A stretch of 64,000 nt of DNA, taken from Beroe ovata (lineage: Eukaryota > Ctenophora > Nuda > Beroida > Beroidae). A program made the translations under genes and the position numbers. Within the stretch, counting starts at the first letter, position 1; each line of letters begins with the position of its first letter. Positions 1-12,800 of the stretch are shown here, piece by piece. Under the pieces are notes generated by a model that was not told the DNA's origin, ran no database searches, and saw only the letters and a program-made list of their open reading frames with translations. Location of the stretch: positions 287,425-351,424 of the forward strand of contig CAMPET010000048.1 of the NCBI GenBank assembly GCA_946803715.1, read 5' to 3'.

Positions 1-1078
1 AAGCATGTGCATTGTGCTCTATTATTCTCGTTGTATTTCAGCTGTTGTAGCCGCTAGACAATGCCTGTATTTTACCGAGTCATTCTTGTATTAGTGTATC
101 GTGCTTTTCTGTGCTAGTCTTTGCGCTTGCTCCTTTACAAGCTAGGTTTATATCAGCCTGCATGGGCGATAAGAAACATATACTGTTACTCGATACTACC
201 ACATTTGATACCACAGTGTACCTTCTGTTATGTACGTGAGTTAAAACTAGCCAGCAACATTTACTACTAGCCAGTACAGCAACATTTATATGATACGCTC
301 TGTTTCCTGTCGTTTTGCTTACATTTTCGGTCCACTTTACCCTGATAGTTGCATCAGCTATAAGCTTTTTAGGTGGAAACGCATTCAAGTCGAAACGGTG
401 CGTCTACCGCTAAATAAGTTATTCCTATGGCACCTGCCTAGAGCGTTTTGAATTCCTGTCCACGTGTGCTATACACGTATGTATCCACGTGTGCTCTACA
501 TTTGACATTCTCAGAATTCCGAGCCCAGTGGAGGGACAGTTGGTGCAATTGTAATTCTATCATAGTAGACTACAATGCGTACACTGGAAACTTCATCATC
601 GTGTACTACACAGCAATTGTACTAAGTACTTGTTGACACGCTATTTGTTCAGTTTATCGAATGGTGTAGTATAAACGCTAGAGTATATTTTGTTTAGTGG
701 AAAGCAGTTTTAAACTTTACTACACTACTTTATACAATCAAATTTGAGGATGTCAAGTGAAATATGAACTGAGAAGCCAACTCGTGGGTAGCTGGATAGA
801 GGGGGGATGGTCAGTGAATGTGGCTGTCTGAGGGGTCGCTCGTGAAGCGGGCATGAGTGGGGGCTGAGAGGCTGTGGTCCTGGGGCACAGAAGACTGGCA
901 CCTCCTATCACCTTTGAGATGAGTATATATGTGTACACGTTGTGTGCTTCATGTTGCTCAGCTCATATTTTTACTTGACATCCTAAAAAATTTTTTTGAG
1001 TCGTGTTGCAAATTGTCCTGACAGACTATAGACATCCCACAATGTATTTACTAGTTAATATTGTAGTAGGCAATTAAC
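1..1078. other. No gene recognised (left edge)
   Basis: I see no coding exon with convincing splice sites here. Short ORFs on both strands have no recognisable composition. The 5' exons of the membrane-protein gene that begins at 1239 could lie here or in the gap that follows. Confidence 0.4.
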
Positions 1079-1117
1079 NNNNNNNNNNNNNNNNNNNNNN
1101 NNNNNNNNNNNNNNNNN
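1079..1117. other. Assembly gap
   Basis: Run of N next to a CA microsatellite. It may hide part of the membrane-protein gene upstream region. Confidence 0.95.
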
Positions 1118-1238
1118 CAGACACACACACACACACAGACACACACACACAGAAACACAGACACACACAGACACAGACATACACACTAACACAAACAGAC
1201 ACACACACAGACACACAAACACACACACACAGGCACAG
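1118..1238. repeat. (CA)n microsatellite with CAGA interruptions
   Basis: About 115 bp of CA dinucleotides with regular ACAGAC interruptions, ending at the probable splice acceptor of the first visible exon of the membrane-protein gene. Reverse-strand ORFs through it (Cys-Val repeats) are artefacts. Confidence 0.95.
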
Positions 1239-3803
1239 ACACGAGCCGCAAGTGAGGCGGAGACGAGGACTCTTCATGTACGGATTTGTGGTCCTGGCGT
1301 TCGTACTGGCGGCTGTTGAAATGGGCATTAACGAGTGGGGCATACTCAAGATGTCGAATAGTGGGCACGTCTGTGAGAGGTGGAGACAGTCACATCACCT
1401 GGCGTTCATCACCTCACTCGCGCCAGGTACAATAGTCTCCATATAATTGGGACACATAATATATCGCAATGACGGGCCCTGATTATTCAAGATAGCGATG
1501 GTAAAGTCTAAAAGAGTATTTCTAGAACAAGCTTATTCCGGAATTGAGCATATCATTATTCTCAGGGAATAACAATTTTTCCTGGCCTCACGTTCACCAG
1601 AGACTATATTAGCTATGGAGCACTGATAAATCGTGCAGCTATACCTTGCTCATGCAAATACCACCGCACAAGAGATATTTTATAAAATTGAGATGCAAAA
1701 CACAAGGAAATATGACGAATAAATATTTCCAGGGTACATATTCTTGTGGATAAGACAACACGCGTTCTACAAGGACGCCATGCTAAAGACGCTCACAAAC
1801 CGAAAACTGGCGTGGTTCAGGTCGGTTTCACCAAGACATCTGAATTGAATGTGTAATATGATGTACAAAATAAGGAGCTGAGACTTTTGTCTTTTCGTTC
1901 TAAAAAGGGCGCACGAGCAGAAATCAATGAATTCACTTATTTTCGTCAATTCATAGGTACTACTCCCGTATAAAAGATGGTGATATTTGGCGCGAACAAT
2001 ACTTTCTCAACTTTACTTTAGAAATTTGCGAATTTTCGTTGCACGTATAGGATGGTATAATGACTATGCTGATGTTCTAGATTGTAATCTAGGGTGAAGT
2101 CCGCGAACTAATTTTGGGATAAGTGATGGCTCTTCCTCTTAGCGATAATACTAATAACGTGGGAGAATTTATCACTGTCAATGACATCTACTCACACTCT
2201 CAATCGTTTGTTTCAGTTGGGTTGTCCTGGCGTCATTCTTCGTTGGGTTTGGTTTCTTCATCAGTTTCTTCGGATCCCCAGCTTACAACCGTTCCCACGA
2301 ATACGTCGTCATGAACTTTGCATGTTTCTCTGGGAAACACAAGAACGTGTCAACACTATTCTACAGTATAGGTAATACTGTTGACGGATTGAATTAACCA
2401 TTTTTCACTGTCGGCGTACCCCCAAATCTCTTAGTTTAGTCCCTGATCCGCCCCCCCACTTGAATCTCGATGCTAACTCCGTCAACACCCGCCTGCAGCT
2501 ATTGCATTCCTGATATTCTACCAAACATCGCTTCTCTTCCTCTTCACTTACCCCATATGGAAGAGTAATCAGGAGGACGAGGAAATGAGCGAAACTATGG
2601 TGGTAATCATGGGATACATCCGGAAATGTCGTCTCCTCACCATTATAACAGCCGGCACAGGCGAGTATTGTGTGAAGTGGACATGGGTGTGGTCAAACTA
2701 TAGGTGTGGTCGGTGTTCTCCTGTAGGGGGAGAATTAGTATAAACTCCATTTTGTAACATCGGTAACATAAGTAACTATGGATGCTCAACATCGTGAATG
2801 GACTAAGGAGTCTAGAGAGAAATGATAACTCACCCCCTCACACAGATATCATAGCGTTTGCATGCTCGCTCTTCCTGAAGCGGATATGGAACGCACCCCT
2901 CACTGTGCTCACCACTATCTACGATATCGATCTCCTCACCAACCTGTGCTGTCTTCTCTTCTGTCTAAAACCGTGGAAAGACATCGTGTTTCCGTTCAGG
3001 TGAGTTTCTCCATGTGGCTATGTGGTATTGTGTTAAAATAGGGAGAGGTGCTATGATGCGAATGCATTTTGTAGCGGTGTCAATGCAAGATGTTAGGGAT
3101 CATATTCTGGTGTTATTCTGTTGAGGGTTATGATGCAAAAAGGTGCTTATTCGAACCAGCATGAAATCTTGAAGAAAAAGCACGCTACGTGTACCAAAAC
3201 TCTTGGAATAAGCAACAGAAAATAAACAATCCCGACATGGTAAATCGCAAATCTCGCAGGCTGCGAGATATCATTGTTTCCCACAAAGTTATCATGAAGG
3301 GTGACATTATTGTGATCAAAACATTGGATCGGGAAGGTGCAGAAAATGGGGTAATTTAACAAAAACAAATGTCAGTGGGAATAGTGGAAAAAACCAATTT
3401 CATATTCGGATCGATTTCCCTACTATTCGTACATCTTAGTGATTATCGTAGCGAATACAAATACGAGAGGAACTCTCTACTATTTTCTATTCGTCACAAG
3501 GTGCGAGCATGGGATAGATTCAGTAATGTAAATGTCGTGATTTTGAGATGAAATTATGGCAGAATTGATCGGGGTGTCAGATATGTGTATGTTTGTACAT
3601 TCTTGCGATTGATTTACCCATCAGGAATACAGCCCTTAATATAGCCACTTGAAGGTGGCAATGAATTTGGAAAAACATATTTCCTATTTGAGTTGCAAAC
3701 TGTCTCCCCTCGTAGGCGCCGTAGTAGGCACGCCTCTGGCGGTCGATCCAATGCAAGCATGACCTATGTGGTGAGAAACAAGGCTGTCTTCATTGACAGT
3801 TGA
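1239..3803 (+). CDS. Multi-pass membrane protein, 7TM receptor-like, 3' exons
   Basis: Five exons read on the plus strand: 1239-1426, 2217-2371, 2499-2660, 2846-2999 and 3716-3803. They encode at least five hydrophobic segments: GFVVLAFVLAAVEMGI after an Arg-rich loop (VRRRRGLF); WVVLASFFVGFGFFISFF; IAIAFLIFYQTSLLFLF; LLTIITAGTGDIIAFACSLF; and PLTVLTTIYDIDLLTNLCCLLF. Acidic and basic loops alternate between them, and a short tail with RRRSRH ends at TGA 3801. The pattern suits the C-terminal part of a seven-helix receptor, but I cannot assign a family. Phases agree between exons 2-3, 3-4 and 4-5. The third intron needs a GC donor (CAG/GCGAGT). Exons 1 and 2 do not join in phase, so a small exon is probably missing between them. 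Upstream exons lie left of the CA repeat or gap. An alternative tail ORF lies at 4132-4370. Confidence 0.6.
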
Positions 3804-3935
3804 TATGGAGATACATCGGGAGGAGCAAGGTCAAATCATTGCATGCCATGGCAACCTGAATGTATGAATGTCTAGGCAGATATCAGTCTGTCAAAATGAA
3901 GCATCTTTGAAATGCAACTGGATGTGTTTAACTGA

Positions 3936-4370
3936 ATGTGGGGTTTGCTTCCACATGAAAGTGTTAGGAGAGAGTCTATGTTGCATGTTCTATGTCATTT
4001 GTTCTGTGAGATACTGCATGAATGTATTGGAGCATCGTGTATGAAATTTCCTAAATTCCGTGTCTTGACAGCGTGTCTTGATATGAAAACCGACCTCATA
4101 CATCAACCAAATATACTAGAAATAACACCCTGTGACCCAACAATAACTGATAACAGGCGGAAACGATGTCCTGATAACAGAGTTCCTGACAAGTACCGTG
4201 ACTCGTACGTTAACTCCGATATTCGGAGCGAGGGACTCCAGCTCCAGTACCGGACAGTCCGACAGAACAGTGAGTCCACCTCGGTGGATGGGCCGGCACC
4301 TCACCATCATACCGTGTGCAGGATGATGTCTGTACCTGAGGATGAAAATGTCAGCCAGACTGTGATATAG
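3936..4370 (+). other. Open frame, possible alternative C-terminal tail of the membrane protein
   Basis: A 144-codon open frame whose second half (from about 4154) is hydrophilic, rich in Arg, Ser and Pro, and ends in SQTVI, which fits a class I PDZ-binding ending (T-x-I/V/L). It follows the membrane-protein gene on the same strand and looks like a cytoplasmic tail. No acceptor gives the right phase with the exon ending at 3770, so the link is unproven. Confidence 0.3.
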
Positions 4371-4519
4371 TAGACAGTTTTGAAGCATGTTGTTATAAGT
4401 TCTAATAGTGCCAAAATCTAGAGTTGAGTTTGTTTTTATGACAGATGCCTTATAATTAACCCTGAAACATAAAAGTTAGTATCATTTGTCTACAGTACAG
4501 GCTAACCTCAAAACTGAAA

Positions 4520-4650
4520 ACGCGCAATACCGCGCGCAACAAATAACGCGCGGCGTGGGAAAAAGGTTTATGTCAATGTAGATGCCTACGACGTAAAATG
4601 TACTTTCCATGAGCATTTGTAGCTCGGTACTCGCGCCCCGGACATTTTGA
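4520..4650. other. CGCG-rich mini-island
   Basis: Cluster of CGCG words (ACCGCGCGCAACA, AACGCGCGGCGTGGG, CTCGCGCC) in AT-rich flanks, just beyond the 3' end of the coiled-coil gene. Shares the GCGCGCGGCG core with the islands at 6537, 34926, 43380 and 49929. Confidence 0.45.
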
Positions 4651-4708
4651 CAAATTGTTGCAAGATAGTTGCAAGAAATTGAGCCAAACCTTGCAGCGAC
4701 TGTGTCCA

Positions 4709-6201
4709 TTACAATGAACCGGTAATATAGCTGTAGTATTCCGGGTCACTTTCTGCAGTTTCGGATGCAATGTCAGAATACAGCTGAGCGTCTAGGAGAG
4801 TAGGAGAGAGATTTGGGGGTACTTCTGGAGTATTCTTTCGGAGCGGGACCTTTTCGTGTATGTCTAACTCGATCTCTAGCTCTTCCACCTAGAAAAAAGC
4901 AGAAAATGGCGGGCAGATATCAGCGTTTGATTCATTGCAGCGATAAGGAGACTCCTTTCTCAAATTAAATCACAGTGTCCATGGCAAGCAACCTCTTTGT
5001 CAAGATGTCTGGCTTCGTCCATCAGGTTTATCAGTTTATCTATACCATCTGCTCTACTCTTGATCGCCCTCACTTTGTGCCGTGATGATGGCAATTCCTG
5101 ATGGTGATGGTGTTGTCATGTACTATTGTCTATGTACAATTGTCTATGTCTGTGATGGAGTGACAGACTCAAGTAATGAAACAGGTGATTGTAGTTTGGA
5201 AGTTGAAATCTTCTAACTGTTAATCGAGAATTGGCTGCCTTCAAAACATCTATAAGCCTTGTCTTTGCACATAAACCCAAATCGAATTTGAGTCTGTCAA
5301 ACTCTACTTTGAGCCCATCGCGTCTGAAAGTGTTTCATATGAACTGTGTAAGACTGTCTATAATATAAGATGTTTTCCCTCAATAAGGGAAACAATATCT
5401 TTTATAGACATCGTTCATGTTAAAATCGCAATTTGGGCGTGGTTTCGCGGCGAGTATGAATTTGTTGTGTGAGGGTAGGAGAGATGATCTGGTGGAAAAA
5501 TAGTGTCGTCATAGAACTTTAGAATCGGATCAGAATCTCGAAAAAAGTCCTATTTTCATGCAAATACTACACATTCACATGTACTTTTGGTCGCTGAATC
5601 GATTCCCAGTCGAATTTTGGCCCTATCTGGCTTCCCTGATGAGTTATCTGTCATATCTTCAAAAAAACTAGGGACTGGGTATGATGGTTGATATCATGGT
5701 ATAAACTAAGCACTAATGGGTACTAGGTTGGTATGGAGTTAATGAAGAAGGATTGAACAACCCATTATGTCACACCACTGACGAAAAGCTGGGGGCACTG
5801 TTTTACATCATGTATTATCATCAGAATAAATACCAACTTATCCAGGGAAACACCTAGTCACCACACTTCAAAATGAATACCAATAGGTAATGCTTTTTTA
5901 TCAGGAAATGAACCTGTTCTTTTCAAGAATCTTGTGTATCTTTGCTCGCTCACGTTTTACAACAGTCCTGAAATAAGCAGACAAGATGTGTGATCTGTAT
6001 GACAAGAAAGAGTGGGGCAACACTCAACCATGGATAGGAAGAGTAGCCCTAATACAGTTGCAGTGCATAATTCTTGGTACACAAAAGACACAAGGCATGT
6101 CAATATAACATGTACATTGCATTCTTAGAATTTTTCGGAGGAATTAAATAGAAATAATGAACTTACCGCCCTGTCTTCCCTGGATTGGCTTCAGTCATCA
6201 G
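4709..6201 (-). CDS. Small coiled-coil protein, function unknown
   Basis: Five minus-strand exons with consistent phases: 6167-6201, 5914-5967, 5218-5323, 4993-5097 and the last exon 4709-4888, with TAA at 4709-4711. The first in-frame ATG (MTEANPGK) lies in the 6167-6201 exon, giving about 158 residues. If that is the start, there is an upstream non-coding exon, because an acceptor precedes it. The middle is charged and helical (KRERAKIHKILEKNRRDGLK, then DKEVEELEIELDIHEK) with coiled-coil spacing. The C-terminus is Pro, Asp and Tyr rich. I do not recognise the family. It ends about 900 bp from the membrane-protein gene in convergent orientation. A CG-rich mini-island at 6537-6725 lies upstream and could be its promoter. 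Exon structure is fairly secure; identity is open. Confidence 0.6.
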
Positions 6202-7096
6202 CTAGGAGTTTCACAAATTGGTGTCTCTCTTTTGAATAACTCAAGAGCGCAGTCTATAGTGCAAGATTTTCAAATAGTGGGTTCATTCCATGTAATTCTT
6301 GAATTGAATAATTATATGAAGATGTGAAGTATGTATCAACTCTAATATTCACTTTAGATAATGGATCCATCTCAGCAAAAGTTCCCTAGAAAGTACCCCA
6401 GTCTGAGCTGGGCCCGGGTAAGAAACATAACTAGGCTACATGGACAATACCAAGTAATAATTCTATTCCTTCTAAAATTCTATTCCTTGTAAAATGACAA
6501 AATAAAAGTTGGGGCATATAAAATAATGTCAAATTTAATGCGCGGCGCGTCGCAATTTTATTCTTTGCTTACAATTAATTTTGATTGTAAGCTTGACGAT
6601 GCGATCTTTGGGACCACAATGAATAGATAAACGACGCGAGCTATGATGAACATATTTGCAATTTGGAAGTTGCAAAAAAGTGCCGCGTGCCACATTGTCA
6701 GCCTTGAGCTTGCGCGGCGTAATTAATTCAATTTCATGAAGAGCGCACAGGAGCACTGAACTGACTACTAGAAAAACAAGATGTTGATTTCAAATGATTC
6801 ATCTGAATTAGACAATTAAATTTGAATTGGCAATCAATCACGAAATCTTACCCCGAATTCCGTGGCCCAGAAATAGGGAGAGAATTCGTTGCACTATCAG
6901 TAAAGTGGAATACACTGTTATTATATTTCTTGCACTAAATGCAAAATGACAAACATTAAGTTAACTTTGCGACAAATACAATAACAATGACAATAAATTA
7001 TTCTATGTTCTTTCAATATATTCAACACATACTTGAAAACTCGTGTCTCAAAGTCAATGAGTTGAACTCGTAACTCTCATTGGAGAAAATCACATG
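6202..7096. other. Intergenic, between LYST 3' end and the coiled-coil gene
   Basis: No supported gene. It must hold the LYST 3' UTR and the promoter of the coiled-coil gene. A CGCG-rich island occupies 6537-6725. A short plus-strand ORF at 6361 followed by a GTAAGA donor-like site was judged too weak to call. Confidence 0.4.
6537..6725. promoter_or_regulatory. CGCG-rich mini-island, candidate promoter
   Basis: GCGCGGCGCGTCG at the left end and GCGCGGCG at the right end bracket about 170 bp of AT-rich sequence. It lies upstream of the coiled-coil gene on the minus strand, so it could be a promoter, but similar cores occur where there is no gene start. A small repeat element is the alternative. 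Confidence 0.35.
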
Positions 7097-9810
7097 TCAT
7101 GAAGTGGATGGATGTGTTTGAGTCCACACCAGCAACCGTCCCTCCTCGGAACCCGCAGCTAGACTGTAGGAATCGTGTGAAAACTCCAGCGAGAGAATGG
7201 GAGATGTGAATGTTGTCTGCAAGTCTGACACAACCTCCAAATTCCACGTATTCCACAGCCATATCTTCCCGTTATCGAATCCGGTAGCTATGACGTTTTT
7301 ATACAGTCCTTCTGACATGACGGAAATAGCAAGTGCAGTGACAACATGGGCGCATCGGGCGCACTTGATGGGCGCACCGTTAATGGTATGGAGATGTATC
7401 TCAGAGACGCTCTCCTGAGAAGCTGGTAGCCCTGGAAACGCAGCACCCCGCAGATTTGAGGAGGAACTGACAGTGACAATGTCACCCAGGGTGTCACTAA
7501 CTCGGAGGCAGGAGACTGGCGAGGGCCGTGTGTCGAAGTAGTTCACATATGTCATGAGGTTGAGATCCCAGATGATAACCCTGCCTAAGGTGTCTGCCGA
7601 CACGATCACACTGAACGCCCGGTTTATCTGTATCGTGGTGATAGGGTGGACGTGGCCCGTGAGGTGACGGGCTGGCCCCATGTTGGTGATGGTCTTGGTC
7701 GACTGGTCGAATTGTAGCGGTTCCACAACGAGAAGTCCCGACTTGTACCCCACCGCAAACACTCTGCCGTCACGTGCAGCAGCACAACACGTGACCTGGT
7801 CAGTACCGGATATACTGTACAGGATGGTATCCGCTATCACGTGTACACAGCTACCCTCACTCCTTATTCTCAGTCCTGTGTACACGTTCCCTCCTCCACT
7901 CTCCTCGGAGAAACTGGTCACCTGCTCGTATCTCGGGCCTCGCCACGGCACAAACGCGAGGTACGTCGTGTTGGGCGGCATAGCCATCACTTCGCCCGAT
8001 GGCAAACACCGGATACTACTGATTGGGTGTGGGAACTTGGCCGTCCAACAGAGCACGGGTTGGGAAAAATGGAGCGTCCCGGGGGTCAGATCCTTTTCCC
8101 TATCCACGGTGGACAGGGCATCAGACATGGTGGACGCGAAGGCGATCCTCCAGAACCGTGATGCCATCTTCTGATTACTGCCCTGCTGCATTGGCGCTCC
8201 CTTTGTGGTGAGGGGCTTGCTATAGATATGTGCTATGGCATTCCTCGTGACATGGGGCTCTTTGAATAGTTGGCGGGGTGTCTGTCCGTATGTCTTGACC
8301 ATTGTTCTCATTGCATCACGGTGAAGCGAGTTCTCAATGTTCTCCACATCAATCCCAAAGTAGGTGGACGGGTGGAACACATTGATAGCATCCACTGCGG
8401 CCGGGCCCTGCTGCTTGTACCCGAACACCAAGTCTATCCAATGGTGCAAGTTCTGTGACACATATTCCGACTCCAGTGCCATGCGGTGGGTCAGTATGAA
8501 CTGTCGACTATCTCCCCCGGCCCACACCGGCAACAACACGTCATCCACCACATCCCCGTTCTGCCGCTCCCCGAACCTGAACCTCTCCAAGTTGTGGAAC
8601 ATCTCTGGGAGGAAGAAGAACTCTGGGATGAGCTCCCGGACGTCGGTCGTGCTCTCGCTGCTCGCAAGTCGCCAAGTGGTCCTCATATCGTGGAATGTCC
8701 GGTCAGGGATGTCGAAGGATCCTCCCTGGAAATCTATGAAGAGTTTAGCGTATGGGAGTAGTCGGACAAGGTAGTGGAGGACGATGCCCGAGTTGCTGTA
8801 GTGGGATCCGTAGTGGTACGGCTGTGTGGAGCTGTTGAGATGAGCCTCAACCCCCTCAACTTGGTTCTCATAGTCACGCCTCAACATCTCATACCGCTGC
8901 ACAAAGTGGTCCTTGAGTTTAGCGTCCTGTATTGCCATGGGAACGGACAGGTTCCTAAATGAATCGGGGTTGTTGATATCCAGGGTGTTGCTGGTGTAGT
9001 CTGCCAGGATGAATGGTAGAACTGGGTATTGCATCAGGTCATTGAACGTTCTCCCCGCCTGCTTGTTCAGATGCATGAGATACTCAAAGTTAGTGATGTG
9101 TCCCTCCTGCCATCTCTGGGTCATGGACCGTATCTCCTTCCTCTGATCCCCATGATGGACCAGGTTGGGCAGGTTGAGTTGGAGGAGACGATTGTGCAGC
9201 TCATCCCTCTCTTCCATGGTGGTGAAACCCAGGAGATACGTCTGTCCCGTGTTGAGGAACACCTCCACAGCCACGTCCCGCAGATTGTACCACCTCTTGT
9301 GCACCTCAGTGATGTCGAGAAGTGACCAGTACATGCCCAGAACATCACCGACAAGCTGAGAGACGCAGTCCACCCGGGAAGTCTCATCCCTCACGAACAG
9401 CATGTACTGTCGGTAGAGGAGGATATCGCCCTCCGTACTGCCCGCTGCCTTGATATGACTACACTTGTTAGTGTACACCAGTGTGAACTGCGGCTTCACA
9501 TTGGACCTCGTGGAACTCCGGTGAAAGAGATACTCACACGGCATTACATCGGATAGGAATGTCTTATAGAGACCCTCTTCCAGCAGGAACTGGGACTTCA
9601 TGTCCACTGGACATCGTTTCAGACGACGCCGGATTCCGCCCGGTCCCTCGGTACTGTCCACCTCCCAACTGTCGGGGTAAGTGTCCGGGTCGTACCAAAC
9701 GCCGTGCTCGTGGTGTGTCTTCAGGATCACCTTGTACCACTGCTGCTGCATGTCGTACTTGGAGGAGCGGTGGTGTTGCCATAGGGAGTAGAACTCACGC
9801 GATAGGTTAC
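7097..9810 (-). CDS. LYST: LYST last exon: PH-like, BEACH and WD40 domains
   Basis: One 2.7-kb exon of about 903 codons. The acceptor AG is at 9811-9812 and the frame runs upstream of the first Met (LSREFYSLWQHHRSS) into the splice site. The PH-like domain covers roughly the first 230 residues (WEVDSTEGPGGIRRRLKRCP, then HKRWYNLRDVAVEVFL). BEACH follows: TNFEYLMHLNKQAGRTFNDL, HYGSHYSNSGIVLHYLVR, LIPEFFFLPEMF, HHWIDLVFGYKQQGPAAVDA and KTYGQTPRQLF. WD repeats follow, with endings VIIWDL, IWLWNT and LLVWTQ. Translation stops 7 residues after the last WD strand, with no FYVE domain. That such a large conserved region sits in one exon while the rest of the gene has exons of about 60-240 bp is notable and could reflect intron loss. 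Confidence 0.95.
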
Positions 9811-12800
9811 CTGGGTAACGCGTGATTTAGTCACGTGTCACGGTAGCAGATGTCTTTAATACGTGACCAAGTTTGGCATAGGTTCAAATCTAATTGAAAT
9901 CATGAGTTTGGTTACCTTGCATGTTGAAGATGTTGTTGGTAATGATCTCCGCCTGGACATTGATGGACTTGTTGAGGATGGTTATGGGTAGTCCCAGTTT
10001 TTGCGAAGCCTGCTCCTTGCTTGACAGCCATGTTTGGTGTGTAGCATGTTCCTGAGAACACATACTTGAGTCATTGAAACAGATACCGTATCACACGGGC
10101 CGTGTGACCCAAATGCTGGCTCAGAGTATAAACTTCATCCAGTGGCACGCCCCCCCGCGATTTTTGCCCGCCAGTAGGCCACCAAGTTTGTAAAACAACT
10201 CACAGTTCATTGTTTACCACCTGTACCTGTTCATTCCAGGTGTGAATGAGTTGTGTCACATCAGTGGGTGTTTTCGAGTTCAGTTCCTGGCACACTTCCA
10301 AGATGCTGGCGGCAGCGTTGGTGCACTCCGTGGAGAGTGGCTCCTTGTCCGTCATTAGGTAGAGCGTGTAGGCGTGGATCCTGGAGTGAAACGGGTTATC
10401 AGAACAACAAGTCTGCTAAACTTCATGAAGTCATCAAACAGTAAAAATAGCGAGACCGAAATTGAAATAAGAATGGAAAATGAATAATTGTCAGTATAAG
10501 TGGATAATATTCCCACCTGAAAAAGAACTTGTCTGAACTTTTTGTAAGAAGAGGGAGGAGTCTGATTGGTCCCGGACGAGTGAGACATCTCAGCACAAAG
10601 AGACACGTGTCTCTTTCGAGTCTCGGGGTGTAGAGTATGAGGATGAGACGGGAGAGAATGCCACGGATCTTATCTTTGTTCATTCCACCCAGCTGTAACC
10701 AGATGTCAGATTCAATGTATACTCGAGAGAAGGGAATGGAATGGGATCATATAGAGGTTGTCCAGATTGATAAACAACGAACCATAGCCGGGTATTTTCA
10801 GTGGTTATGAAGCGTACGATAATCCTCGATTTCTCCCTGACATCAGGATTTCAAATTTGGGTCCTTAAGTGGAGGCAAACCTGGATGAAGGTTGACATCT
10901 TATCAGTGTTCCGTTCCTGGTAACACTTCACTGTTGTCATGAGAATAATCTCAAAGATGTCCTTGCAGAACTGCCCTTGGCTCTCCGAGCTGAAACAACA
11001 GTTAATAGAGGGGTCAGAGGGTCGAGTAAGGGGCAAGGGCAACTTCATAACCAGAACGTGTCAGTTACCTGTCATCAGCAGACAGGAGTGTCCAATCATC
11101 GTCACACGCAGTCGACACATCAACTGTCGTAAGTGCTCTGTGCTGGGTGTACTCTACCAGAATGCCGAGTAGACTCACGTACCAGGAGCTCAGCTCTGAC
11201 AACCTGGATCACAATGTTCATATTGGACAGGGTGTCATGACGAATTCAGAATCTTATGACTTATGATCATGATGATTGTCTTTCACAGGAAATATCGGCC
11301 GTCAATTGAATGTGCATGTGCATAAATTTGAACATTTTACTGGCGTAAATGTTCTTGCGCTGTCTTCATGTACTTATCATTATCATTATCATGTACTTAC
11401 GACGTATTCCTGCTTGTCACAGTGCTGGAATCCACAAACACGTCATCTTTGAAGAATGTGCCAGGATCAAAGCTTGGCTTAGCCGAGGAGTCTATACTGG
11501 AATCGCTGATCATGCTCTTCAAACTGGAGCCGAGACGGGCTAGCTTGCCACTGTTGCTATTCTGTATAGAAGTGAATGGGCGATGTGAATTATTCATCTT
11601 TAGAGGTTTTGAGACTGGATATGGGTTGAAAACCCCCTTCTGATATCTGGAAATAGTACTTCAATGCGATTATAAAGATTACCTTGATTGCATTGAGGAC
11701 ATGGGCGTCACTTGAGAAGAAGTGTACAGCACATTTCATTATGGAGGAGCAGAGGTTCTCGGATATGTGACATTCGGCAACGGCCTCGGTATTCAGTCGC
11801 AGACAGAGGACCCATATCATGTCGAATATGTGGTGTGCCGAGGACACGCAATGGGACACAATCGTCAGAGATTGGAGCAACATCTGAACAGAGAGAGTGA
11901 GGGGGTTTGCTGAGGAAGGTAATGAAGATCGAAAACAACTGATCCAAATAAAGTGATCCAAAACTATTTGACCCACCTTGGAAAAGTATTTCCCACAAAA
12001 GTACGAGCATATGGACATCAAATTACATTCTCGTACCTGAAGAGCTCTGAGGTTCTCTGGGAATTGTGGAGATGACGACTCAAGGAGGGGTATAACATGG
12101 TAGAGAGAGTCAATGAGTCCGTAGTTCACAAAGTCAAGAGCACACCCGGGCCAAGAGAGTATCATCTGGGAAATCATGACCAACATGTCCGGGAACAAAC
12201 CTAGGAGGAGTGGTGTGAGAGAAGTTGGGCTAGAAGAGGGGGTGAGGGAAGGAGGGAGTGTGACCTGTCAGGGGAGAGGAGAGGGGGAGGGGGAGGGGGA
12301 GTAGAGGATGGAGTCAGAGGGGGGAGAGATGGATATGAAGGGGAAGGGGCTGCGTCATCCCATACCTTGTACATCCAGAGCACTTTCTAACAATGATAGG
12401 ATGAGTGTTGCAGCTTCTGGCGTAGTAGAAATAGTCTTTCCCCTGTCTGCTACAGTCAATCCTTCTGCAAGAGAAAACTTCATCACCAAACGCGGCGATT
12501 TAAAGAAACTCTAAACAACTATGGGCAAGTTCTATCTACGATAGATCATTGTCTCTACAATTACCTGATAGTGTACTCTTGATGGGGCTGTACAGACACA
12601 TGATAGAATGAACTAGCTCAGGAGAGAGCGGGTGGAGTCTGATCTGACACGCCATCAGATGGTAGCCTGGGAGGGGGGGGTCGGATAGGGGACGTGGAAA
12701 TCGGAGATAATTTGTGGAGACATAGTTGTCAGATATAACGAAATTCAAATTTGTCCTGATTAGGTTTAAGGCTCATATCCTACCGTTTATCNGAGGATGA

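Noticed and set aside
1118-1368. Minus-strand ORFs made of Cys-Val and Ser-Val repeats
   Set aside because: They are translations of the CA microsatellite.
6361-6417. Plus-strand ATG with 19 codons (MDPSQQKFPRKYPSLSWAR) and a GTAAGA donor
   Set aside because: No in-phase downstream plus-strand exon found, and it overlaps the upstream region of the minus-strand coiled-coil gene.
7680-8774. Plus-strand ORFs up to 164 codons opposite the LYST last exon
   Set aside because: Antisense shadows of the conserved BEACH-WD40 frame.
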